In this document: piece after piece, positions 1 through 12,000 of the stretch
Layout: each line of letters starts with the position of its first letter
How positions within the stretch are numbered: the first letter of the stretch is position 1
Assembly (NCBI RefSeq): GCF_009497775.1
Contig: NZ_CP031012.1
Coordinates: forward strand, 3,685,235-3,749,234
Length of the DNA: 64,000 nt
Reading direction: 5' to 3'
Origin: Alcaligenes faecalis
GTDB lineage: Bacteria; Pseudomonadota; Gammaproteobacteria; Burkholderiales; Burkholderiaceae_B
The notes under the pieces: generated by a model
The model's input: only the letters and a program-made list of their open reading frames with translations
Databases searched by the model: none
What the model was told of the DNA's origin: nothing
Program-made: the position numbers and the translations under genes

Positions 1-3000
1 TCTGCCAGTGCCTGATCGCGCACCAGATCCAGCTCTGTCTGTTTCTGCTCCAGGAAGTCCTGTGCACCGGCTTCGTCGCCTGCGTAGTTGAATTCGCTCT
101 GCAACCACTGCGCCAGCGTCAGACCACCACTATAGACATACAAGGCTTTGCCCTGCTGATCCGCAAACGGCAGTTCCAGATCAGCCTGATTGTCCGGGTT
201 CAGATAACGCGCGGCGAAGTCATCCCAATGCGCACCCTCGCCCATCCCGGCCGAGACCGAAATACTCGCACCACCGCCTCGGCTATCCGAGCCGCTCATT
301 GCCAACGGTCCCAGACTCTTGATCTCGCCCTTGTCGGCAAGATACACATGACGTCCTGCCGACACGTCCAGCAAACCGGGGCCCAGAATATAGAAGCTGC
401 TGTTACGCACATCCCGGCCTGCTTCCACGATGGAAATATCGTCCGCCCAAGCGTGGGTAATCAGATTGCCTCGGGTCGAGGCCGTCGAGCTCCGGCTTCC
501 GGCCACCGCGTCTTTCTGCCCCAGACGGGTCCCGGAATCGGTAATATCACGACCCGCACGAATCGCGACCAGGACCGAGCCTTCCATACGCGAACCTTGC
601 GAACCCGGAGGATAACCCAGCAGCACCTCCTGTCCGACACGCAGGCCCACAATGTCACCATTGACTGCGTAATACCGGGCTGGCTGACGTTGGCTTGCAG
701 CCGTGGCCACATTCACGGGCGTGCCAAAAACAAACAGAGAGCCTGTATTTTGACGACCACCCGCATAGGAAGTTACCGCCTTGCTGGTGACCGTAAACCA
801 GTCATTCAAGCGCATCGCGGCCAAATCCACGTTATGAATAATGCTTGGGTTCTGGCCAAACTCCCCACCACCGGTCTCGGACATCAGACCGACAAAACCG
901 GGACGCAGCGGACTAGGCATGGCAGCCGGGTCGGCTGTTGATGCCGAGAACACATAACCCGCCCCCTGAATGGAGCCACGTGCCAGCAGTTGCAGCTCCC
1001 CGCGGCCCGTTGCATTTACAAACTGCTCGCCCATTGGGGATGGGGCCAGCACCGTGCCGAAGCCGTAACGCAACAGCCCACCTGCGGCCACGGATACACT
1101 TGCGCCACTGGCGCTGGCTCCATACAAAATACTGCCGTTGGCCGCCGCTGCTCGCAGGATAGACGGGTAGAAACTGCCATCGCCATTGTGAGACTGGTTA
1201 CGGCCCGGATCGCTCCAGCGCGTGTCTTCGTACGAATTACGTTCATCCCAGGCCGTGGTCGGCGTCAGGTTGCCACCTGCGCTCAGCATGTCTACCCCAG
1301 TCGCCGGTGTCCACAAGGAAAACCAGGACCATCCATTGCCGTCATAGTGCTGACCATCTACAGAAAACGGTGTGGAATGCAGCAAGGTAGTACGGCCTGG
1401 ATCGACGACGCTGCCTAGCACAAGGTCGCCACGTGTTTGCATGCGCACGGCAGAATCACCCAAGACCAAAATCGGGCCACCCGTCGCCGGGCCTCCGCCC
1501 GCCGCGTAGATATTGCCTGGCCGGGTATCCATTTGATCTGTGCCGCCAAAACTCAGCTTGATCCCGCCAATGGCCCCTGCATCCAGCGCTGTAGCTCCGC
1601 GCAGGTTCACAAAAGTACTGTTCAGATCGTATTCGTTCAGGCGCACCTCGGGATTCGGATTCAAGGTGCCTCCCAGGCGCAGAACCAGATCTCCACCGCC
1701 GGTTTGTACCAACTCACCACCCTGGGTGACACGGCCGGTACTGCCCACGACCAGATGCAGGCCCTGGCTGCGCGGAGTATGAGCCTGCTGGTTCCATGTA
1801 CTGCGGATACCGCGCTGATCAAGCATGCCCGCATCGGCACCGGCTTCTACCGTCAAATTGCCACCGCCTAATGTGCCTACGCCCACAAAGCCTGTCAGAA
1901 ATGGTTCATTGGAGGCCAACCAGGACTCGTAGGCATCGTATGCACCATTGGCCGCCCCTGCCACGTACGTCCCGAAATTAATCCACCAGGCACCAGGCAC
2001 ACCTTCCTGGGCCGATACGGCACTGCCCGTACCCTGGCGCCACAGCCAACTGCCGACCGCCGTTGAGGCAATCTGCTGACGAGTGTTGTAGAAGGTATAG
2101 CCCTGATCATTTCTGGCACTGTTATTGCCGACCAGATCACCTTTCACGCTACCTTGGGCCCGCAGCAGCACATTACCGCCGTTTTCGGGATACCAGGCTT
2201 GATACAGACTGTTTGCACCACCATCCACCAGGGATTCGAAGCGCTTGCCTTCAGCACGCAGGATAGTGCCATCAAACAATTTGCCGCGCGCCTGGTTATA
2301 GGCTTCACCCATGGAAGCGGAAGGGGTACCAGCGGTGTACACCCCGTACAGCGAATTCATTTCAATATCACCGCCGGACACCAGGTCCAGATCGCCTACA
2401 CCCGTACGCAAGACGCTGAACAATTGCTCACGGGCCGCGTATTTGACATCCTCCATCTCGGGCGGAGTCGCGGGTGACAGCTCGGTAGCCATCTCACCCA
2501 TTCCATAGATATTCAGTTCCGTTACGTCGGCACCGATCATTCCCCACAACAGCAACTCGTCAACCTGCTCCTGGGTCACCGGCTGTCCCTCTACCGGGAC
2601 AAAGCTCAACCAGTACCCGCCGCTCAACAGGGTGACCAGCTCCTCAAAGCGGCTGACATCCCCCCATCCATAGACGGCGGGCAAACCTGTCCCCGGCACA
2701 GGCAAAGACTTTACGCCCAGGCCAAAATGGGTGTCAGCCAACATGAGACGGTGCGTGCTATCCACTTGCGTAAGGCGGCTATCGGCTGCCCTTGTATCAG
2801 CACCGGCCACCAGGCGGATATCCCAGGACTGCGAACCGGCTGCCAGCATCGGCGCCAAGGCCAAGGTACGCCCCTGGGTATCGTCGGTAGCACGTGGGCG
2901 CAGATCAATCATGGCCACGCCCCCAGGCAAAATCACATCCGTCTCTGAAGGGACCAGGGCCCCCTTATTCAGTGCCACTGGCTGACTCAACTTCATGGCG

Positions 3001-6000
3001 ACAGGCAAAGACACTCCTTTGGGCCACCAGGTCGCGGCAATCTGCACATCTTCAGGCAGGCGGAAACCTGCCGAGAGCTGCATAGTGGCCTGCAAGACCA
3101 CCGGCTCTTTCAGAACCGTGCCTGCGGCATAGAGCACTTGGCCCGAGGCATCCAGCACCGCCGCCGACAGGATCGTGCCTGCGGGCAAGGACAAGTTCTG
3201 GGCCAGGCTCATCAGACCAGGAATGACTGTGTCACGCGGAAGCGTCATCGCGCCAACGGGCACGTCGTAATTCAAGGTACGACCCGCCGCAAACTGAGTA
3301 CCCGTATCCAGAGTGGCCATCCCCCCGTGCGGGATCACCAGATCACCACCAAAAGGCATGCGGCCTGCGGGCAGTACCCAGCTATCGTCATCCGAGGTCA
3401 CGCCCAGGACGGAAGTATCAAAACCGTCGGTCACACTACCGAAGATCGCCAGATCTCCGGCGGCGCGCAGGACCAGAGCCCCCGCCTCGCCCGAGCCATA
3501 CTGCGAGTTCTTCTGGCTATGCGGATTCACGCTGGCGTAACGGAAGCTGGACAGATCAATATCGCCGTCCACATGCAGATCACCATCCGGATTGATGGCC
3601 GCATTGCTGACAATTTCCACGCCAGGGCGCAGATGGAATTCATCACCATAAGCGCGCAGTCCGGCCAGCTTGCCTTGCATCAGGGCCTGATTCGCCAAGG
3701 CCTTGTTGATGAAGGTTTCGCTGTCCTGATGTTTCTGGCGCAGATAGTCCTGATCAATACGCTGATAGCTGCGGCCATCCACACTCAAGTCCGTACCTGG
3801 CTCGGCATCGTCGTATTGGTAGAAGGCATTGACGGCGATAGACTTGGCACCGCTGATATTAAGCGTGCCACGAGCATCAATATCCACATCATTGCCCGTT
3901 GCGCCACCCAGACGGGGTGCATTCAACGCTACTGTGCCATAGCGTGCATTGGTTCCGGCTACGCTCAAATTCATGCGCATGCCATCAGCCAGAACCAGGC
4001 GGCCCTGACCCGAATCCAGTTCGATCACAGCGCGGTTAGGTGCTGCAATTACTTGCCCGTAACTGTCACGGCGCAGAACGCTGGCGCTGGCATCCAGAAC
4101 AGCAGTCCCTGCCAAGGTTACCCCGCGCTTGGCGGCCAGACGAATGCTGCCGGCCTGCTCGCCGCTGGCATCCACCTTGCCCACCACAGTCAGGCTGCCA
4201 TTGTCCACGGACACATTGATTTCACGGGCTTTGAGCTCGTCGCCAATGCTCAGATCACCCTGACGCAACTGGAAGCTGCGCCCCCCCCAGAGCGAGCCTT
4301 CATTCAAACGGGCATTCAGGCCGGCAAAGTCTGCAATCTGCTGGGCGCGCGCCTCGATAAAGCCCGCAGCAAACGGCACCAGCGTGCCACCCGCATCGTA
4401 GTGTCCACTGGCAGCCCCACTGATACGGCCACGCAGATCCAGCAGGCCATCCATTGCCAGTGCCGTCAATTTACCGGCGCGGTTTTGCTGGGCCGACAGG
4501 TCAATCAGGGAAGCCGCATCCTGGATCACATTGCCGCTACGACTGTTCAGGATGACATCGCCACCCCAGCTATATTTGCTGACATCAAAGAAGCGGATGG
4601 GGCGACCTGCCATATCGATCTGCGCACCGTCACGCAGCATCACATCGCCTTGGGCAGTCAGGGTCAGCTTGCCGCTAGGGAGCAAAACAGCACTATCGAA
4701 ATTCAGGTAACGGCCTGCATCCAGCATCAACTCTGCACCCAGCGATTGGGCAGCAGTTGCCGCATCGGGCTGTACGTAATCCACGCCTTCAGGACGAACG
4801 GCATGAATATTGCCACCCGCGCGGATGTGGTTGATCGAACCCGCCTGCCCGGTAAACACAGGGGTGCTGAAATTCAAATCCCCACCGTAGTAGGTCCAGT
4901 CCTTGGTGGCCTCATCCCAGGCACCACGGCTGTGATACACGGCCAAAGAGCCTTTGTGGTTGGCCGTAATGCGTTCGCTGGCATTAAGGTTCACCGTGCT
5001 AAAGCCCAGGGCCAGGCGCTCATGCGTGCCCACAGTGTCAGGCTGGCTGCGCGGGCCGTAGCCAAACTCGATCTGCTGGGCATCAATCACCAGACGACCG
5101 CTGCCTGTACCGGCACCACCTTCAACCATCGCCCCCGCGGGTGTGGTGGCTCCGTTCCAAACCAGCGTGCCTGTTTCAATACGCGCTTGCGTATTCGCAT
5201 CGCCGTAGCCATAGATAGCAGGCGTACCCAGCACCAGGCGCTCCAGAACGGATTTGCCGGTGGCCGGATCAATGGTGCTCAGGTTCACATCACCGTAGAA
5301 GTTCACGGCGTCACGCGCCGTCAGCACCAGATTTTCCAGGGCCGGCGCACCCATTTGCGTGTCGCCACGCAGCAGGCGTTCCAGTACGGATTGGTTCAAG
5401 GTCAGACCCGAGGGCAAAATGCCTTTGGCTGCTGCTTGAGCCAAGGCATCCGCCCCGCCCACATTAATGCCCCCCATCGCCAGCACCAGATTGCGCGTGC
5501 CATAACGCACGGACTCATCCAGCTCAAAAGCCTTATTGGTGGACGCAGTAATCGTCCCTTCAGAATACAAACGGGTTTCACCGGAGCAGTTGGCACCCGT
5601 CGCACACGTACCTATATGCAGAAAACCCGCGCCTACCGTTCCCCAGCTGTCATCCGCGCGAGGCTCAGTCACATCCAGCCAGCCATTGCTCAGAGCCAAA
5701 ACCCCTTTTTGACCGGGTTCCAGCACATAGCCTTCCGTGGAATCCCAGGGCGCAGCGCCTTTGCCCAAGGTATTGATCGTGGCGCCCTGCTCGACGGTCA
5801 AGCCTTTTTCACGATTGCCCACGACCAGGAACACCTGTGCCGCTTCCAGCACTGCCCCATCACGTACAAAAATCTCGTCGCTGCGGGTATTGCCCAGGCT
5901 GACACGCCAGGCATCACGGGTAGAACCGTACCCTTGCAAAGAGAAGGTGGAGGAAGGCGAACCACCCACGCTGATACCAGCCGCCCCCAAGCGATTGAGC

Positions 6001-9000
6001 ATGCCGGACTCGACAGACATGCCCTCAAAACCCGCCGTAGGCGCAGCGCCATCTGCCAGAATTTCAATGCGTGGTCCGCTCAGTACCACGGTGCCGCCAC
6101 GGCCCTTTTCGGCCGGGGCAAACCGGGCGACGCCTTCCGCAATCTTCAGACTGTTCGCAATCAGATCCAGCTGACGAGCATCACGCTCCAACTGTGGACG
6201 AGGCACGCTGTCGCGGGTAGCCCAGTCCAGACCGAACTGCGCGTAGGAGGTTTCGTTGTATTGGGAATACTGACGTAGTGTGTCGGCAGAGGTCAGCACG
6301 ACACGGGATGGCAGATTATCGACAATGCCTGTGTTGGCAATACCCATACGGGCGGCCACGCTGTAGGAACCGTTGCGCATAGCAATAGTGCCGCCCAGGG
6401 CTGCATTGGCACTGGCTGCACCATTGATCTCAACGCGGTACGCCCCTGGCAACAAGGCATAGGTGGATGGCAGCAAGGTGTAGGTGCCTGCCGCCAGACC
6501 CGGCACGCCCGAACCTATGTGAATCTGGCGTCCCACCATGGGATCGCCTGCGCCGTTTTCAGCCGACAAGGGAGCAACAACGTGCTGGACACCGGGCACA
6601 ACGGCATACACCGGATTGCTGGACAGTCCGGGCAGGATAAAACCGTTAGCCGTACTTTGAACCAGAGGGTGCAAACGGGCATCAGTAGAGCCGCCACGAC
6701 CCGGCAAAAAGCCTGCACCGGTCAGCTCACCACCACCCGACAAATCCATCAGGGCGCCTTCCTGTACCTCCACACTACTGGCTTTCAAATGCAAATTGCC
6801 CAGCATGCCACCCAGACCCGCGTAGGGGGCGTCTACACCGGCATAGTTATAGGTCAGACCATCTACGGTACCGCCATAGGGCATGAGCAAGTCCGCGCCG
6901 CTGACCGAACTGATACTGCCAGGGCGCAAGACCAATGCGGTCGGGGACTGCAATCCACTGCCTACCCCTATGCCCAGTTCCAGCTGACCGAACGGTGCCA
7001 GCAGGACGCCGCCCTGCTCGATATTGGCCGACTGCAAACGCAAGGTGCCAAAGGCCGAATAAGGGGGCAGGACATCACCGCTGCCAATACGCTCAATACG
7101 CAGACTGCGTTCCGGATCAAACAGAATTTGCGAATTGTTCCACTGATCGCGCATGACATGGCGTCCAGCCAGCACTTCAGCCACAACGCCTGTACCGGGA
7201 TAGATGCGGCCTGCGGCCAGCACCAGATTGCCATCGGTCAGCAGATGGGTACGGTCACCCACGGCATGCTTCAAAAAGCGCAGATCGTTCTGAGCACGCA
7301 GTTCTACCGTATCAAAACCGGGACGCGACACTTCCGCCTTGGTGGACTGCACTGTATTGCCATAGGCCCCGAAGCTTACGCGGTTGCCAATATCCAGCAC
7401 GCCGGCCTCAATCAGCAGATGGGAGTCGTCCGGCAACTCCACCATCTTGCCCGAGTTGCTGGAAGGATCCTGCACAGTCGGGGTCAGGTACTTGTCGCGC
7501 GTAGCGCGGGTGACGCCAGCCAAGCGGACATGCGGGGCCGCCAGCTTGACCGTGGCCCCCAGAATGGCACCCGGTGCCAAGGCAATCTTGGGCACGGCCA
7601 GATGCAGGCTTTGCCCCATCGTCAGGTCCACACCGTTTTCAATCGACAAGACACCATTGGCCAGCAAGGCCAGGTTATCGAAACCACCACTCTGGATACG
7701 ATCCACGCCAATACGGGCGTGGCCGTACTGCAAGCCCGCATCCGCACGTCCGGGCAGCAAATCAGCGGACAGGTTTTCCAGCTGCTGCTCACGCACCAGC
7801 GTCATTTCACGATGCACCAGCACGCGATCGCTAGGGCCAGCGGCGATCGAGTAATTAGGGGCTTCCAAGGCCAGGGACAGCGTGCCGCCTACCGCGTTGG
7901 CACCACCAGCCTTGGCCTGCATATCGCCATCCAGGTACAGGCCATTGAAGCTGGACAGATGAATCACGCCGCCATTGGAAGCCAACGTTTGTGCGCCCTG
8001 GCCAGGCAAGTCCACCGTGGCCGCGCTACCCGAAGCCAGCAGGCGCGCCCCTTCACGAACCACAATGAAACTGTCGATGGTATCCACGGCGGTGGCTGCT
8101 GGCTGGTACTTGTTGCCGATCTCGATACGGCCACCATCCAGCACTTTGCCGTAACGCTGGCCCTGACTATCCACCGCCATCAGTGCCTTGCCCGACACAT
8201 CCAGCAAGGCCGTGCTGCCCAACCAGACTGAGCCATCGTGGCCTTTGATATGGCTGGTATCGTCACCGGAGGTGCCCAAGTCATAAATGCCAATCTTGCC
8301 GCCCGCTGCCTGCAAGGCACCCTCAACCGTGATCTGACCATTACCCTGCAAGATAATGCTCTGGCCGCTATCCACAGCAATGTGTGCGCCCTTGCCCACG
8401 GTCAGCGAAGCGCCGCTGGGGTCCACGCTTTGCTTCTTGTATAAAAAGCCGGAGCTCAAGGTCAGATCAGCACCCCCGCGCTGGCTGACGACGCCCTTTT
8501 CGGGTGACTCACTGAACTCCGGAGGCAGCCACAATGTGGCGGCTTGCCACGGGTCGCTGCCGGTAGACAATTGGCGGGCCGCAGGCAGATCCAGCTGCAT
8601 GACGGGCATGTTCAGCGTGAGATTGGCACCCTCGGCCACCGCTACGCCAAAGCCGCCCACTACTTCGTAATACCCAAAACCCTTCTGGAACTGGCTGCTG
8701 TCCAGATGCAGCAAGGTATCCACCGCCACGTTTTGTGTCAGACGAGTACCTGCGCGCAACAAGGTACCTGCGGCATAGCTCAGATCCGCAGTGGCAACCG
8801 TGCCCGCTTTATACACACCGGCAGCAGGAGCAATGGCCACGCCATTGGGGAAGATCTCCGGCGACAAGACGTAATCTGTCGGAAAACTGCTCGGATTCAT
8901 GATCTCCATGATCACGGTGCCTGGCGGCAAAGTCGGTGCCACACTCCAGCTATAGCCATCCACCCGTAATTGCTGACCGTTGGACAGCCACACGGTATAG

Positions 9001-12000
9001 CTGGCGTTTTCATTACTTGGCTTGGGCAACTGCCAGGCCGTACTCAAATGAATCCAGCTGGACGGATTGGTTTGTGTCACCTTGGGGGCACCACCGATCA
9101 CCTCACCCGCTTCCGCATGGGTACGGGTGTAATGGAAATCCACGGGCAAAATCGCGCCTGCAGCGACGGTGAAACCTTCCAGAGTCACCAGATCGGCCAG
9201 CGAAGCCTCGCCTGCTTGCAAGACACCATCGCTACCGGCGACCGTCCCGCCCAGAATCACGGCATTGCCGCTTTGGAAGCGCAGCGTGCCACCACCCGCT
9301 ACGCCATGCCCACGCACTTCACCTTCAAAAAACAGCTTGCCACCCATACCCGAGCCACTGGTCGGATTCGCGTCCGCCGCCAAGGTAATATTGCCGCCTT
9401 TGCCCCCTTGCACAGAACCGTCCGCCATATAGGTGGCACCCGAGGACACGTCCAGCAAGGCATGTTCTGCAACCGTCACATCGGCACTGCCGCGAACCAC
9501 GATGTCACCACCATTGCGATAAGGCAGATAGCGCATGTCGCGGCCATCCAGTTCCTGATTGCCCCACAGACCACGGGCATCCAGCGTCACGCCGGAAGCG
9601 ATATAGGTATGCGCAAGATGGGTAGCCGGTACATCCCCTATTTTGCTCGGCTGCCAACCATTACCGGAGCTCACCCATTTCTCCACCATATCGCCCAGCA
9701 CAATACGGCCAGCGCGAGCGGTCACATCGGCATTCACATCCACTTGGGCAGCATGCAGCGCCACTTCGCCACCTAAAGCGACAGAGAAGGCGTCATTGAC
9801 GGCCACGTTGTGGCTGGCGTACACCCGCAAGGCGCCCAGGCCCATTTTCGTTAACCAGTCCGAGTCCAGCGTGATGGACGAAGACGCGGCATCCGACGCA
9901 TCACCGCCGTCTTGCCCGCTGGTCTTGCCAATCACCACTTTCTCGATCAAGGCACTAGGGGTGTAGCGCAGATTCTGCGTGTCCTTGTCATAAACCGGCG
10001 TCCAGCCACCCAGAATCAGCTCCGCCCGGCGAGCCACAGCGGTTTGCGATTGCTGATAACCATCCAGCCTGGGCACTGGGGCCTGAATTTGGCGCGGGCC
10101 CTGATAGGTTGCGGATTCGATATGGCCTTGCAGATCCGCCGCCTTGGTCGAGATAACCAAACGACCGGCATCACGCCCTACCGTGTAACCTTCTTCGTAG
10201 CGCTGTGTGGGTGCCAGAATCGGGTTATAGAAACTGCGGGTTTGACCCCAGCGAGCGCTGGTCTGCTGGTAGCCTTTGTACAGACCTTCGTAAAGCAGAT
10301 CGCCCGGAGCGCTGTCTACGGTGTACAGGCGTCCATCCACACCCCGCAACCAGCTTTGACGAACAAATCCGCTTTGCACATCCAAGGTGCCACCGGACAG
10401 ATTGATGATGGAGCCCGGACGCGTCACCACGCTGGCACCGCTGAACTGCACAGTGCCACCCTGGGCCGACCACTCACCAATACCGTGGCTGGCTACCCCC
10501 AGGTAACCGCCCACTTCCAAGAGCCCACCTGCCGTATACCAGCGGTCTTTCTCGTAGCCATTGGTTCCGGCAGGCACAAACACCAGATTGCGACGATCCA
10601 GCCAGACATCGCTGCTGCGCAGATTGTCGCCTTCGCGGTTAACCGGGGCATCACGCTGCTCGTTGCCCTGGATATTGATCTGCACATTATTGGCTTCCAT
10701 CGCCACCCGCACACCCACGTGACCGGAGACATCAATCACGGCATCTTTGCGGACGTCGCTGTTCTTGGCCGCATCCACAAAGACCTGGCCGCCAGTGGCC
10801 AGGGTCAGGCTGTCAGCATCGAAAACAACATCGCCACCGCTGGCAATTTGCACCAGCGACTGGTCACGACGATGACGCATGCCATCGCCTTCTTTATCGG
10901 ATTCCTTGATCAGGGCTTCACGCTGTACATCCAAGGCGGTGGCAGCGCTTTCATCCAGCACAATCGCCGTGACGCTGTCCTTGCCCAAGGTCACGCTGGA
11001 CTGGGCATCGTTCTTGTTGTTCGACAAATGAATGGTGCCGCGGCTATGCACCGAGGTGCTGGCCACCAGCACGCCATCTTGCTGAATGGTGCGACCGGCC
11101 AGCGTAATGTCGCCCGTCGCGGCCTGGATCAGACCCGTGTTTTGCACCTTGCCTGCTTTATCTGCAGCGCCGGTCTGAACCACCACGGTATTGCCACGAG
11201 TGGTGGAGTTGACGTTTTCCTCTGTCCCCATCCCCTTGCGGATGATGAAGTTTTCACCCGCCGCCAAGGCAACTTGTCCGCCGGGAGTGGAGATACTGCC
11301 CGCGTTGACCACTTCCTGACCCAGCAAGAGCACATAGCCCCCGCCCTGGTTCACGGTCTCGGAGGCATGTGTGCCAATATGCGCACCAGCCTGCACTTCA
11401 ATCTTGCCCTGCGCATTGGTAAAGGACGCCGTGTTGGCATCCTTGCCGTACAAGCCTTCGGTGAATTGCTTGTCGCTGATCGTGGCCGCTGCCGTCACCA
11501 GATTGCGCACGTTCACCTGCGACGAACCGCTGAACACCACGCCGTTCTGGTTCACCACCATGACGGTGCCATCACCCTTGATCGCACCCTGGATCTGGCT
11601 AGGTGCCGTGTCTGCTCCCACTACACGGTTCAACACGGCATCGGTGGCTTTTTGCTGGAACTGCACCGTGGTGTTGCGACCCACGTTAAAGCTTTCCCAG
11701 TTCAGCACCGCTTTGCTGTCGGTCTGCTTGATAGCGACGTTGTGCTGGCCTTTGTCTTCCGTATGGACAGGCCGCTCGGCTCCAGTCCAGACATGCAGAT
11801 TGCCTGCAGCATCACGATCCCACACCCCGCCTTGCACATAGCCGTCCGGCACACCGGCCTCTTTGGCAGCAGCCTCGCGAGCGGCTTTTTGTGCAGCTTG
11901 CTGGGCTGCAATGGCACTGGCAGTACGACCCAGATTTTCTACCGAACGGGCCAATTGCTGGCGGGCTTCGGCATGTTGGCGTGCTGCCGAATTCAATAGG

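Noticed and set aside
3138..6278. A 1,046-codon open frame on the plus strand
   Set aside because: It is antisense to the exoprotein gene, whose minus-strand frame is open throughout and gives coherent beta-helix sequence. The plus-strand translation has no domain character. The same holds for 6519-8231 and 9912-11999.
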